The notes below the pieces were generated by a model. That model was given only the letters and a program-made list of their open reading frames with translations. It had not been told where the DNA came from and did no database searches. The position numbers were made by a program, and so were the translations under genes. A stretch of 64,000 nt of DNA from Zanthoxylum bungeanum (Eukaryota; Streptophyta; Magnoliopsida; Sapindales; Rutaceae), in the NCBI GenBank assembly GCA_019454045.1, contig SKCR01021100.1:28759-92758 (forward strand). Reading direction: 5' to 3'. Positions 10,001 to 22,345 of this stretch are shown here, one piece after another. How positions within the stretch are numbered: position 1 is the first letter of the stretch; every line of letters starts with the position of its first letter.

Positions 10001-11284
10001 GGATTTGAGAAATGACTTTGAGATAGTGTATAGTTGAGTTAGTCGACCATCACATGTATGAATTTTCATTATTGCTATAATATGAAGTGAGTAGTTTGAT
10101 GATCATAATGTATGTATGTATGTATGTATTGATGTGTCTTGAAATGGAATGTTCAAGGATAATGCTATGGTATGTATTTTGAAAAGATTGATGAGTTTAA
10201 TGGCTACATGTATGCATTGATGCATGTAACTGCATAGACTCGTAATGGTATATGTATATATGGATGTATGTAAGGGTATGAACCTATATCGATTTGGACG
10301 CATGTATATAAATAAATATGGAAAGGTATATGTATATGAACTTTTATTCGTATATGCATATGATGTTAATACATGAAGATTGATAAAGGCTATAGTACTT
10401 GAATTTGAAGTAATATTTATATTCGTATGTTTGAAACATATATATGTATGTGAGTGTTTGAATAATGTTTTAGAGTGTTTGTTTTGAATGTGCTTCTGTA
10501 TGAGAAGTCGTGTGATGAGTTTGGTGTGTCGTGATATGTATGCATGAATGTAATTGGTTGATGATTTCAAGGAATAGTAGTCGAGCTAGTTAGGAATCCG
10601 TTCGGATGAAAGTCATCTCATACCTATTCTAAAATAAGTAATGAGTCCCGTACGAGTATTGTATGTGAAATTCAACCATATTTATGTATTTTTTTTATTA
10701 TGTTCTTTACGATGTATTAGTTATTATGTATGTTTCGTGGTTGGTTGTATGATGATTGTATGTGTGTCTGTGTGTATGTATGTGTATGATAGAACTCGTA
10801 GAATATTTGGATAATGTATGTATATGTGAAATGAATTTGAAAACTAATGTAAGTATTAGATGTTATAAAGCAGGTTTGTTAAGTTGTATTGGTATGTATG
10901 TATATGTGTAAACTTTGGAATTATTTTTGCATGTATATAAGAGAGGTGTGCCATGACTTGTGTAAATATATATTAAGCAATTGAGGAAGTTTGCTTTGAG
11001 TTGAAAGAGTTTGTTTTAAAATGAAGATAGTTTGTTTGACTTGTCCATTTGATGATATTTCAAAGATGGATATTGTGATAAAAAAATAAAGATGTATGAT
11101 TTCATGTTCCATGTGATTGAAGTGAATTTGATATTAAACGATATAGTCTATGATATTTGAGCTTTACTTTGTATGCTTTGAACGTTAGCTATGAGATTGG
11201 CACATATGTAGACATGTAAATATGAAAATTTGACATGGAGAAAGTATAAAAGATAACAAATATTGATAAATCTGGACACGTCGT
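10001..11284. repeat. Low-complexity TATG/TGTA-rich stretch
   Basis: Dominated by gtatgtatgtatg-type runs (10100-10130, 10240-10330, 10440-10460, 10740-10910). The open frame at 10103-10570 on the minus strand is produced by this bias. It may be the rest of the LTR beginning near 8821, but no end could be fixed. Nothing else is recognisable. Confidence 0.5.
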
Positions 11285-11580
11285 TGTTAGGGTTGGTGCT
11301 CAGAGTGCCAATTTCTTATGTATTTCCTGTAAATACTTGCGTAATATTTTATTAATGAATAAAATGAACAGTTTCTTTAATATTACTTCTTCTTTATATG
11401 GTATAGACATAAATGACCTTAGAGTGATTCATTATGATGCAGTTGCAAAAGCGTCGCCACTGACATTGAGTTGTACCATAACAACATCATTCTTTAACTG
11501 TTTCTGGTCAAGGTTTACAATTACTTGGTCAGTAAGTAAACCCACTGATGGCAGTCACATCACCGATCTATTTAGATCAG
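11285..11580 (+). mobile_element. Start of a copia-type LTR (family X relative), truncated
   Basis: Begins tgttagggttggtgctcaga, the same terminus found in reverse complement at 13038 and 14511. It shares the ttgaccag and gatctatttagatcag motifs with those copies. It is cut at 11580, exactly where another LTR start (tgtagacactg) follows. It has the opposite orientation to the copies at 11881-14511. The short frame at 11337-11585 is not a gene. Confidence 0.6.
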
Positions 11581-11880
11581 TGTAGACACTGTATTTTTGC
11601 ATAAGGTCCGATGATGAGCCTCGTATGGAGGCATTACCTGATAAGTTACGGAAGTAACGGGAAACGGACGTCGGAAGGGAAAATTCAAAAATCAATACCT
11701 CTCCAGATTTAATTCATTTGCTTAGCCTCAGGTTCACTCGATTAGTCTCTGTTTTAACTGTTAGACTCAGCCTACACCACCAACCCACACGCCCAAGCCC
11801 ACCAAAGAACCAAGCTCCACACGCCCAAGCCCTCCAAATCCCCTCCAAAAATATCCAACACATTAAACACATGTTAAAAT
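11581..11880 (+). mobile_element. Tat/Ogre-like LTR start fragment
   Basis: tgtagacactgtatttttgc matches the LTR start of element D (tgtaggcactgcatttttgc at 53416 and 58449). The similarity runs on through gatgatgagcctcgt, gggaaacggacgtcggaaggg and the cccacacgccc-rich stretch. It ends near 11870-11885, where family X LTR sequence takes over. It is therefore the first 300 bp of a related LTR, truncated. Confidence 0.65.
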
Positions 11881-13038
11881 CTAAATAAATCATATATTAA
11901 ATACAAATACACATTAATTAGGAAATGACGGTTCGGCCCGTTTGCATGCATCTTTCGTTTAACATTTAAACGATTATAAATAATCACCATTATTCATAAA
12001 AGTTTCCCTAGTGCTCTACGAGTATATTTCATTAGTGAGACTCTATAGATTCATGTATATCCGTCACAAAATCTAATTTTGTGTCCATAATTTACGGGTT
12101 TACCCACCCGTAAATTATGACGACCACGGATAAACTAGCTGAATCATAGAGGTCGAGGTCATTGCATACGTATAATCACTCCGTCACAGGTATCCGGATA
12201 ATACCAAATATATAGATGTAAATGTCTAATCTCTATAGGTATTATCCTGTCGACGTATCTATTAGCAATCTCTAAATAACATTCGAAACTCACTTCCGAA
12301 GTATACTGTGGCCACAGATTTAACAGACTGCTAATCATTTATGGACTACTTATGCTATGTACACAGAACTAACGGATCCTATCTTGATACACACAGGATA
12401 TCCTGAGGATCGGTCCACACCCAATAAAGAGGCGGAGGTCTGATCTAAATAGATCGGTGACGTGACTGCCATCTAAGTATGAAGGATGTCTCATACATCC
12501 ACAATGGTATCTCAAGTCGAAGGACTACTATGCTACTCAACCTGAGAAGATTGTTATTGACGTTGGTGTACCATCCATTAAGAATCTTCGGTGAGTCGTT
12601 CAATGTTTATCCATTATAAACACCTACATGCCTATACGAGTCTCCATAGACTCATGGTTCATTGGGATAAACCATCAGACCAAGTCTTGATATACGACAT
12701 GTACTGGTCTCAACGGATTTGACTAACCGACCCGTGTTAGTAAATCTTGACCAGGAACTATATTTGACAATATACATTTAGTAGTGACACTTCCCAATGT
12801 CAATTACAAACTAACTTTGTAACTGTGTACTGCATTATATATTAACGGGCCTTTGTCTAATATATACATATCATTAAACCACATTTAGTTTCAATCTAAT
12901 CGTAATCAGATCAAATACGTATATAAAAACAAGAGGTGCAACCATAAATAAGTAATATTATGGAAAAATGGATTGTTCGTATTCATGAATCAGACATAAA
13001 TACGGAGCGGATTGGCGCTCTGAGCACCAACCCCAACA
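11881..13038 (-). mobile_element. Family X copia LTR copy, truncated at its left side
   Basis: On the minus strand it starts TGTTGGGGTTGGTGCTCAGA at 13038. It shares the gtgctctacgagtatatttc, cgtaaattatgac and gatcggtgacgtgactg blocks with 8232-8820 and 13270-14511. The left end is lost where the Tat/Ogre-like fragment ends. No internal region, PBS or PPT adjoins it. Confidence 0.6.
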
Positions 13039-14511
13039 CGAAAATCATAAAAAAAAAATTAACAATTTATTTTAATTTGTTTAATTTTCATTAGTCCACC
13101 TTTTGGAAAATTAAAGTTTTCACTTTAACTTTAATAAAGCAAATCAAAATTTGTTCCAATGGAAACTTGCCATAATAAAGCATAAATCATTATTTAAGAT
13201 ATTTGTAATATTAATTAATTAATTATTTAACAATTAAAAAATTAAATAATAAATATAAATATCTCAAATATATGTATTATATTTACATTAAATATCTCAA
13301 ATACATATATTAATGATATATGTAAAATATCACAATTTGATATTTAATTAATGTGTATTTAATAATATCAAATATTAAATACAAATACACATTAATTCGG
13401 GAATGATCGTTACGTCCCGATTGCATGTATTTATCGTTTAACCATTAAACGAGTTATAAATAATCAGTATTATTCATAACAGTTGCCCTAGTGCTCTACG
13501 AGTATATTTCATTAGTGAGACTCTCTAGATTCAGACATATCTCTCACGAAATCCAATTTCGTGTCCATAATTCACCCACACGTAAATTATGATGACCATG
13601 AATAAACTCGCTGAATCATACAGGTTGAGGTTACTGCATACGTATAATCCCTCCGTCATAGGTATCCGGATTATCCCACAGATATAAATATAAACGTCAA
13701 ATCTCTATAGGAATTATCTCGTCGACGTATTTATTAGCAATCCCTAAATAACATTCGGAACTCACTTCCGAAGTATACTATGGCCATAGATTTAACAGAT
13801 TGCTAATCACATATGGACTACCTATGCTCTGTACACAGAACTGACGGATCCTTTATTGATACACACAGGATATCATGAGCATGAGTCCAATCCAACGAAT
13901 GGGTGGAGGTCTGATCTAAATAGATAAGTGATGTGACTGTCATTTAAGTGTGGAGGATAACTCATATATCCACAGTGGTATCTCAAGTCAAAGAAGCACT
14001 ATGCTACTCAACTCGAGAAGATTCCTATTGACATTGGTGTACTATCTATTAGGAAATCTTCGGTAAGTCATTCAGTATTTATCAAATAAACACCTACATA
14101 TCTATATGAGTCTCCCAAGACTCATGGTTCATTGGGATAAACCATCGGACCAAGTCCGATATACGACATGTACTGGTCTCAGCGGATTTTACTGACCAAC
14201 CCATGTCAGTAAATCTTGACCAGGAACTTAATTTGAGGATATACAACTTATAGTGACACTTCCCAATGTCAATTACAAATTATGTTGCAATTGTGCACTA
14301 CGTTGTTAATCCTGAGGTCTTTGTCTAATATATATACATATCACTAAATTAGATTTAGTTTCAATCTAATCGAAATTAGATCAAATACGTATATAAAAGA
14401 CAAGAGGTGCTACCATTAAATTAGTAATATTATGGAAAAATATATTGCTCGTATTCATGAATCGGACATAAATACGATCCGGATTGGCTCTCAGAGCACC
14501 AACCCTAACAA
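13039..14511 (-). mobile_element. Second, tandemly placed family X copia LTR copy
   Basis: It follows the previous copy directly. The minus strand starts TGTTAGGGTTGGTGCTCTGA at 14511 and reads through the same blocks as 11881-13038, with scattered differences. It extends about 300 bp further to the left (13060-13270), where it is AT-rich and resembles 1-242. No PPT or PBS flanks it, so it is a solo or partial LTR. Confidence 0.6.
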
Positions 14512-15118
14512 TATCCTTATTCATTTAATGAATATTGTACTCGGGAAGTGATTAAATCTCATTTAACCAATGATCGTCATTGGACCACAGATTTATTAAA
14601 CTAATACATTGGATGTATGTAGTTTAATGAATTATAAATTGCCTTGGATAGTTTTCCTTACTTCGTAACTTAGTTAATGAGTTGTCATGACTTAGTTATA
14701 TGTTTCTAAAAGAACACATATTAAACGTCTTAAATGGTTCGAGAACTTTTAATATATTTATGATGAAACGTGGATAGAATATTTTGACTGGTTCAAAGAT
14801 ATTCGATCTGAAGTTTTGAAAACTATATCCTTAAAATTTATCATGAATCTTTGACTTGTTCAAAGATATTTGATGCGATCAAACATATGAATTTATGGCA
14901 ATTAGTTTTAAGATTATTCAATGAATGCGATTCTTGCTCAATATTATTCTTCTACGATTCCATCGTGATAGAATTGTTCAGTGGGAGAAATCAAATCTTA
15001 TATGATTTGGTTCGTTTGATATTGATTGTTATCGAATTAGTTTCAATACTCTTGGAGATATGCTCCAGTAATGCAAATTCATCCTTTTAATCAATATTCC
15101 ATTATTTTCTACAGTTAT
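14512..15118. other. Unassigned AT-rich sequence left of copia C
   Basis: No coding region, LTR edge or repeat recognised. It continues after copia C at 24745. Positions 15114-15118 are gttat, the left TSD copy of copia C. It could be decayed retrotransposon interior. Confidence 0.5.
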
Positions 15119-17543
15119 TGTTGGGTTAAGCGCAACGGAAGGGCGCGGCGGAGGGCGAAAAAAGTTTTTAAACATTTTAAAATTTTCTTGAGCGAATTAA
15201 TTAATATCAAATATTTATAATTCACTGAAATAAATTTAAATATTATTTATTAACATTTAATAACATAATATATTTGGTTACACACGACGAATTATTTTAC
15301 AAAAACATTTTTCGACAAATCTACGCATAACGGGCAAACGGTCAAACCAGTTGACCAACCACAGAGCCGAGTCATCCCGGACATTTGGGCAGTGTTTGGT
15401 CAGCCCTTGAGCTGCCCAAACAGTGCCCAGTTCACTGGGATCACAGCCGGCATACATCGAACCCGTTTTGACGCCAATTTCACCGTTTTTTTCGCGTTTT
15501 CGTCCTGGAACAATTTCCGGAATTTATCCACCACCCAATACACATCCAAAATCATCAAAACAATATATTTTTCATGAAAAATATTATGTTTTAATACCCA
15601 ATTTCAGATCTGATCTAGAAAATTATTTATCCATTTTTCATGCCATAATTAAATTTAATCCAATTCAATTACACCAAAATTAACCACCACTACAAAGTCC
15701 CAAGAAAAATTCTAGGCAACCTTAGAGTGGTAAAATCACTCTAGAATGGAAATTGTAATTTTGAAGATTAATTAACTAATTAATCAATTTAAACATGCTA
15801 AATAAAGAAACTAATTAAGGTTTCATAAACAATCAAAATCAAATTTTTAGTTCATATATATATCCAAGATACATATAAATTTAAGACATGCAAAATACAT
15901 ATCAAATATATACTTTCATGCTTAAGAAACTAAATTAAGAAATTAGAGATTGGAAACTTTAAATTACCTTAATTCCAAGCACCAAATTTCCAATTTCTTC
16001 ACTTTTTGATGTTGATTAACTTGGTTAGAACCCTAATCCCTTTTTTTCTTTATTTTCTCAACACATGAGAAGTGTTTCAAAACTTGCAAAATTGATACAA
16101 TTTCAAATTATAATAATGACACTCTTGGCCGAAAATATTAGCCAATTTTTAATGAAAAATTAACAAATTATTATGGCTAAAATTTTGCCACCAATTTGAT
16201 CTTATCCAAATTGAATATTTACTTTGTTTTTGTTAATTAAAAATCCTTGTGTCAAATTCACATGGTTTGGCAAATAAAAATTTGCCAAATAAAAAATATT
16301 CATGTAATATTCTTTAATTAAAATAAATCAATTCACAAATTATTAATTCATTTAATAATTATCAAAATGAAAAAATAAATACATGGAAAAATATTCCAAG
16401 AATATTCTTCCATTTTATTATATTATTATTATTAATTAATAATTAATTAATTAATAACAATAATAAACAGGTGTCAAAATCCAATAGGTCAATAATGTGT
16501 ATCTAATCTAAATTATGTATCGTATACAAATACACATTATTTAATACGCATGTGTGTATTATAAATAATCCGAATTATCCATAATTAATTGCTCAAGTGC
16601 TCAACGAGTACACTTATTGTGAGACTCTCTAGGTTCAAGAATATCTATCATGGAAACTATTTCCATGTCCGTAATTCATCCACTCATAAATTACGAGGAC
16701 CACAGATAATCGAGTTGAACCATCCAAGTCGAAGTCATTCCATATATAATCCTTCTGTCATAGGTTATCCGAATTATTCCGGAGATATAGATTAAACGCC
16801 AAATCTCCGCCATGAACAATTGATGTGTCGCCACATAATTATGATTCTTATCAAATATTCAGAACTCGTTTCTGAATCATACCTCGGCCAAAGATTTCAA
16901 AGAATCACAAATAGGACACCTAAATCCCGTACACGGGACTGACAGATCCTCTCTGGATACGTCACAGGATATCGTGAGTATCATTCCATACCCAACGAAC
17001 AAGTGGAGGTCTGATCTTAAAAGATCGTTGACGTGACTGTCATCAAAGTACAGATGATATCTCATATATCCACAATGATATCACAAGTCAAAGGAGCTAA
17101 TATGCTATTCGACTCGTAAAGATTCCTATTGACGTCAGTGTACCATCTATCAGGAATATTTAAATGAGTCATTCAGTATTTATCCCATAAATACCTATGT
17201 GTCTACACGAGTCTCCCAATACTCATGGTTTACTGAGATAAACCATTAGAACAATTCTATTATACGACACGTACAAGTCTCATGGGTTTACTAACCGACC
17301 AAGTATGTAAACCTTGACTAGGAATAATTTTAAGAATGAATTATATTGTAACATTTCTCAGTAGCAATTACGGCGCTTTTGCAATTATGTCACAACTATT
17401 CATTCTATGGTCATTTACGCCTTTACCATATATAAGATTATATTGATGAAAAATTACTTAATTTTATTCATAATAAAATATAATGTACATCGTATTTACA
17501 ATAAAAACAAAAAAATTTGACGCGCCGAGCACCAACTCTAATA
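15119..17543 (-). repeat. 3' LTR of copia C
   Basis: Direct repeat of 22346-24739. In + coordinates it opens tgttgggttaagcg and closes accaactctaata, where the 5' LTR closes accaactccaaca, so the terminal CA has decayed to TA. It shares the generic block order of family X (aatccgaattatcc, gtgctcaacgagtaca, gagactctctagg) and is a divergent relative of those LTRs. Confidence 0.9.
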
Positions 17544-17556
17544 TTTTCTCCCATTT
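17544..17556 (-). other. Polypurine tract of copia C
   Basis: The minus strand reads AAATGGGAGAAAA immediately before the 3' LTR. Purine-only apart from one T, in the correct place. Confidence 0.75.
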
Positions 17557-17578
17557 GCTCTAGTGCCAAATTTAATGT

Positions 17579-18067
17579 TATCTAATACCCATTGCCTCTA
17601 CATGTCTATCATATAGTCTCGGAGGGAAGGCCTTCGTAAGCGGGTTTGCTATGTTGTCCTCTCCAGATATCTTACATATGTCAACATCTCATCGAACGAT
17701 GATCTCACGAATAATGTGGTACTTATGTTCCACATGTTTTGATTTTCGATGCGTTCTAGGTTCTTTTGCTTGTGCAACGGCACCACTGTTATCACAGAAC
17801 AACGGGATCAAATCCTCGATGCTTGGGACAACTCCCAATTCATTGATAAATTTTCTAATCCATACAGCTTCCTTTGCAGCATCTGATGACGCAATATATT
17901 CTGCCACAGTGGTGGAATCAGTTGTTGATCCTTGTTTGGAACACTTCCAACTGACTGGAGCATTATTAAGAGTAAATACAAAACCTGAGGTAGACTTTCT
18001 ATCATCAGGATTTGACAGAAAGTCAGAATCTGTATATCCTATTATCTGTAAATCACATTCTCCATAA
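17579..18067 (-). pseudogene. Copia C RNase H domain
   Basis: The C-terminal domain of the copia polyprotein, which removes RNA from RNA/DNA hybrids. Readable motifs: MAEYIASSDAAKEAVWI (the E of the catalytic set), LFCDNSGAVAQAKEP (the conserved CDN) and HRKSKHVEHKYHIIRE. Next comes a stop at 17689, then readable SGEDNIANPLTKAF and a final MGIR before a stop near 17578. The upstream join to RT is shifted in frame between about 18070 and 18130. It sits just before the PPT, as in intact copia elements. Confidence 0.8.
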
Positions 18068-18099
18068 ATAAGAAACTTATCCTTAGTACCTTTAGATAC

Positions 18100-18900
18100 T
18101 TTAGGATATGTTTAACGGCCATCCAATGGTCGTTACCTTGGATTTGACTGATATCTGCTAGTAATGCTTACCGCATGGCTAATATCAGGTCTCGTACATA
18201 TTATGGCATACATGATGCTTCCTAAGCATGATGCATACGGTTGACTAGACATTCTAGCCTTTTCATCTTTCATATGAGGACACATCTTCTTCGAAAGATG
18301 AATGCCCTGTCGAAAAGGTATATTAGAAACTTTGTAATTGCTAAAGTTGTACCTTTCTAGGATCTTATCTATGTACGAAGATTGGGATAACCCAATCAAC
18401 TTCATTTCTCTATCCCTATAGATTTTTATACCAAGTATATAGGAAGCTTCACCCAAGTCCTTCATGGAGAAGTTTTTACAGAGGTATGCTTTAACACCCT
18501 GCATCATTCCAAGATTATTTCCAATGATCAGGATGTCGTCAACATAAAACACTAAGAACACAATCATACTCCCACTAACCTTCTTATAAACACAAGGTTC
18601 TTCTTCGTTTTTGAGAAAACCAGACAATCTGATTACCTCATCAAAATGAAGATTCCAACTCCGCGAAGCTTGTTTAAGTCCATAAATGGACTTCTTAAGC
18701 TTACATACCATGCCAGAATTTTGGCTGGAGACAAAACCCTCTGGCTGTTCCATATAAATTTCTTCATCAAGAAATCCCTTAAGAAAAGTCGTTTTGACAT
18801 CCATTTGCCAAATATCATAATCATGGTAAGCAGCGATAGCCAACAAAATCCTAATAGACTTTAGCATCACTACTGGCGAAAAGGTTTCATCATAGTCCAC
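18100..18900 (-). pseudogene. Copia C reverse transcriptase
   Basis: About 255 open codons covering most of the [22 protein letters not shown], the metal-binding [13 protein letters not shown] (Asp), [14 protein letters not shown], the catalytic [26 protein letters not shown] and the thumb region [17 protein letters not shown]. The catalytic residues are present. Upstream (18900-19100) the frame is broken, so the domain is detached from integrase. RT copies the element RNA inside the virus-like particle. Best comparison is to Tork/Angela-type copia RTs, from memory only. Confidence 0.85.
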
Positions 18901-19086
18901 ACCTGGCCTTTGAGTGTAACCTTTAGCAACCAGTCAGGCTTTGAAGGTTTCAACCTTCCCATCATGCCCGATCTTCCTTTTGTAAACCCATTTACAACCT
19001 ACGGGAAGAATTCCCTCAGGAAGCGGAACCAAGTCCCATACTTGATTCTGATGCATAGAGTCCATTTCAGAATTCATGGCTTCCTA

Positions 19087-20313
19087 CTATTTAGCGGAAT
19101 CAATGTCTAACATTGCTTCTCTATAAGTATACGGATTAGTCTCCTCCACGAGAAGTACATCGAGACTATTGTCTTGTATCAAATACAAGCGCTCAGGAGG
19201 TCTCGATATCCTAGTAGACCTACAGAGAGTGGAACTAGAAGGTTCTGCTTCTGTCTGAACCTGTGAGTCCTCTATCGGTCTGTCATCTATAGCTTGGACT
19301 TCATCAAGTTCAACCCTTCCATGATTACCACCTTCTGCCAAGAATTATTCTTCAAGAAATCTGGAAAATGAGCTACGAACACATTTCGATGCTCGGGTTA
19401 ATAGAATTGATATCCTTTGGAATTCAAAGGATATCAAACAAACCTAACTTTTCGCCTTGAGGCAAAAATTTATCCTGCTGTGTCACTTGACGTATGCAGG
19501 ACAGCCACAAACACTAATATAATTAAGATTCGTTTTCCTACCAACCCATATCTCATATGGAGTAGTGGGAATAGTTTTAGAAGGAACCCTATTCAGCAGA
19601 TGTGCAGCAGTTAGAAGAGTATACCCCCACAAAAAGTAAGGTAGATCTGTAAAACTCAATATAGATCAGAGCATACCCAATAAAGTATGATTTCTCCTTT
19701 CAGACACTCCATTGTGTTGTGGAATACCCGAATGAGTATATTGCGTGAGAATCCGATTCTCTTTAAGATACTCGATGAATTCACTACTCATATATTCACC
19801 GCCTCGATCTGATAGAAGACACTTGATGAATTTACCGGTTTGTTTTTCTAATTCATTTCGAAATTCTTTGAACTTTTCAAAGGTTTTCGATTTATGTTTC
19901 ATCAAATAAACATGACCATACCGTGACAAATCATCGGTAAATGTTACAAAATATGAAAAACCACTATGAGCAGTGTGACTTATAGGATCACATACATCAC
20001 TATGAACGAGCTCCAATAAGTCAGTGGCTCGATGTCCAACACCAGTAAATGGGGCTTTGGTCATTTTACCCTGAATATAAGATTCGTAAGTTGGAAAAGA
20101 TTGTATGGTTAGATTCTCAATCAAACCATTCTTAACCAACTGGGTTAGGCGTCGTACACCTATATGACCTAACTGCATATGCCACAATTTAGTATCAGTT
20201 ATTTCAAATCTTTTACATTTATTATCCCTAATTTCATAAACATCTCTAATGGCATGTAAAATATAATGACCTTGCGAATTTGGACATTTTTGTAACAAAA
20301 CATCATTCATATC
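19087..20313 (-). pseudogene. Copia C integrase and C-terminal linker
   Basis: Integrase inserts the cDNA into the genome. The GAG-pre-integrase segment (LWHMQLGHIGVRRL) is followed by the core: HSDVCDPISHTAHSG (first Asp), SDRGGEYMSSEF (second Asp), HNGVSERRNHTLL (Glu), then YFLWGY and a TTPYEIWVG stretch, broken near 19480. The linker 19087-19341 carries CRSTRISRPPERL, a copia-type basic motif before RT. The 5' side is interrupted by the AT microsatellite at 20314-20390. Confidence 0.8.
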
Positions 20314-20330
20314 ATATATAATATATATAT

Positions 20331-20389
<59 letters not shown>

Positions 20390-20390
20390 C
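20314..20390. repeat. (AT)n microsatellite inside copia C pol
   Basis: About 75 bp of AT dinucleotides with two aa interruptions, between the protease C-terminus and the GAG-pre-integrase segment. Translated, it reads repeated Tyr-Ile in more than one frame, so open frames on both sides run into it. It must have expanded after insertion or lowered the fitness of this copy. Confidence 0.9.
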
Positions 20391-20399
20391 ATAGAACGA

Positions 20400-21598
20400 T
20401 TCTTAATATGTACATGATATCCTTTTGTATCTAATATAAACAATGAGATAATATTAGCTACACAACCAGGCACAAAAACATAATCTGTCAAAATGATGCT
20501 GCCTCTGGATAGACGAATCTCATATTCGCAAACGGCTGCTGTAGATAAGGAATATCCATTTCTAAAATGAAGCTGCATCTTGCCTGGATTCAGCATTCTA
20601 CTGACCTTCAGCCTCTGCAACGAATTGCAGATGTGAGTCGGACTAGCAGAATCTAAAACCCATATAGAACCAATGGCTTCACAAGCAAAAAAAATATTAA
20701 TGATAGGGAAAATAAACATACTTGATGCGGAGGCTCTCTCCGATCTGACGGAAGCAATGTAGTCAGGACAATTGCGCCTCCAATGTCCAATCTTGCCATA
20801 GTGGTGGCACTTGTCCTCAGCTGCTTTCTTCTTCTTCGAATTGCCTGGCTTTTTAACTTTTCCTTTCGGAGGAACACCGGAGCCAGTCTTCTTTGCCTTT
20901 TTCTTCTTCTTCTTCTTGCCCAATCTCGCAGATTGAGAAGAAGAAGAACTAGGCAAAGAGGACTTTGAGATGAGCGTCGGCACATCCTTCTTGATGTACT
21001 CCTCAGTAGTCTGAAGCATCCGATGCAACTGACTGTAGGAACAGTGAATTCCATGCATGTTGAAGTTCATAATGAACTGGGAATATGCCGGTGGGAGTGA
21101 GCCAAGAATCAAATTCCTGCCCAAAGTCTCATTCAGCTGAAAGTCAAACTTTCGAAGCTGCTCCATGAGATCCATCTTGTGTAGGACATGTGGACTCACA
21201 GGCTTGCCATCAGCCAAACGAGCGTGGAACAATTCTACAGAGATTCTATTCACTAGGTTTTGCTCCTGATTTAGAAAAAGCACCCAAAGTTGAGTTATAA
21301 TGTTATGGAAGTCAGACATACTAGCATATTGCCTCTTTAGATCAGAAGACATAGAACAGAGAATGAGTGACTTGAATCTCAAATCATCATCCTTCCATTT
21401 CTCAAATACCTCATTCTCTTCAGGTAATGACTCCAGTGCAATATCCAGCGGCACTGGATTATCTAGCACATAACCCAACATCTCGGACCTTAAGATAATC
21501 TTAAGATCCAATTCCCATTTACTAAAGTTCTCAGGACCAATCAATTTGTTCGCGTCTAGGACATGATCAAATGGATTAGCGGAAGTAGTAGCTGCCAT
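20400..21598 (-). pseudogene. Copia C gag and protease
   Basis: Gag forms the virus-like particle; protease matures the polyprotein. The ATG at 21598 (MAATTSANPFDH) is preferred over the upstream in-frame ATG at 21613, because copia gags start close to this block. The UBN2-type gag core includes MEQLRKFDFQLNETLGRNLILGSLPPAY. A Lys-rich tail leads to a knuckle CHHYGKIGHWRRNC, in which the second Cys of CX2CX4HX4C is Tyr. Protease follows: WVLDSASPTHIC, where the usual DSGA reads DSAS. Both changes should weaken function. The frame is otherwise open for about 400 codons. Confidence 0.85.
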
Positions 21599-22330
21599 CA
21601 CAAACTTTACCAAAGAAACGATTTAGCAAATAAAAGTAATTTCATCAATATAAAAAAACATCCAACATATCATGGATTTTTACTATAAGGATTCCCTCCC
21701 ATTATTTTATGTAAATTGATAATCCCCAAACAAAATACGAGAATTCAATAATAAAATTAAATTCTATAGCAAGAAGTAGACCTCACAAATATATTTGAAC
21801 ACACAGCTTTGGCACATTGTGCCCAAATACATTTGAAAGTAGGTAACAATTACCAATCACATCCAAAATGACTCTTTAAAATAAGTCCTGAACCGTTTCC
21901 GATCCTCACTGTTTTGGCATCTATTGGATGGGGCGTATTCAAGTCAATACTCGTCAATGTACATATCCAAGGTACTAATGTATCACCTCACTACTTTGGC
22001 ATCTATTGGTATGTACGTTCGCTCAAATTTGTTTCTTATCAAATATGTTTTACCGGTATAAATAAATTTCTGTTAACCATAGCCGCACTGCTTTGGCAGA
22101 CACAACTACAGTATCAGGAAAAGTATTTATATCCGTATGGATGAGACGGACCTATTAGTGTACAATACACTCATAAATACAAAAAGCCTTATTAAATGGA
22201 TTTTACAAAAAAACTATCGAACAGTTAAATAATTGATCCAATCAATTATTTCTCAAGCATGTGTAAAATAAATTGAATTAAATATCAAATATTTAAGGCA
22301 TGAAAAATTATTTTGGATGTGGGATCAGAC

Positions 22331-22342
22331 GCTTTGATACCA
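22331..22342 (-). other. Primer binding site of copia C, initiator-Met type
   Basis: The minus strand reads TGGTATCAAAGC, one change from the usual TGGTATCAGAGC complementary to the initiator tRNA-Met. It lies three bases from the 5' LTR end. Confidence 0.85.
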
Positions 22343-22345
22343 TTT

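Noticed and set aside
10103..10570. 155-codon minus-strand frame rich in Thr, His, Ile and Tyr
   Set aside because: Arises from TATG/TGTA low-complexity sequence; no domain and no codon structure.
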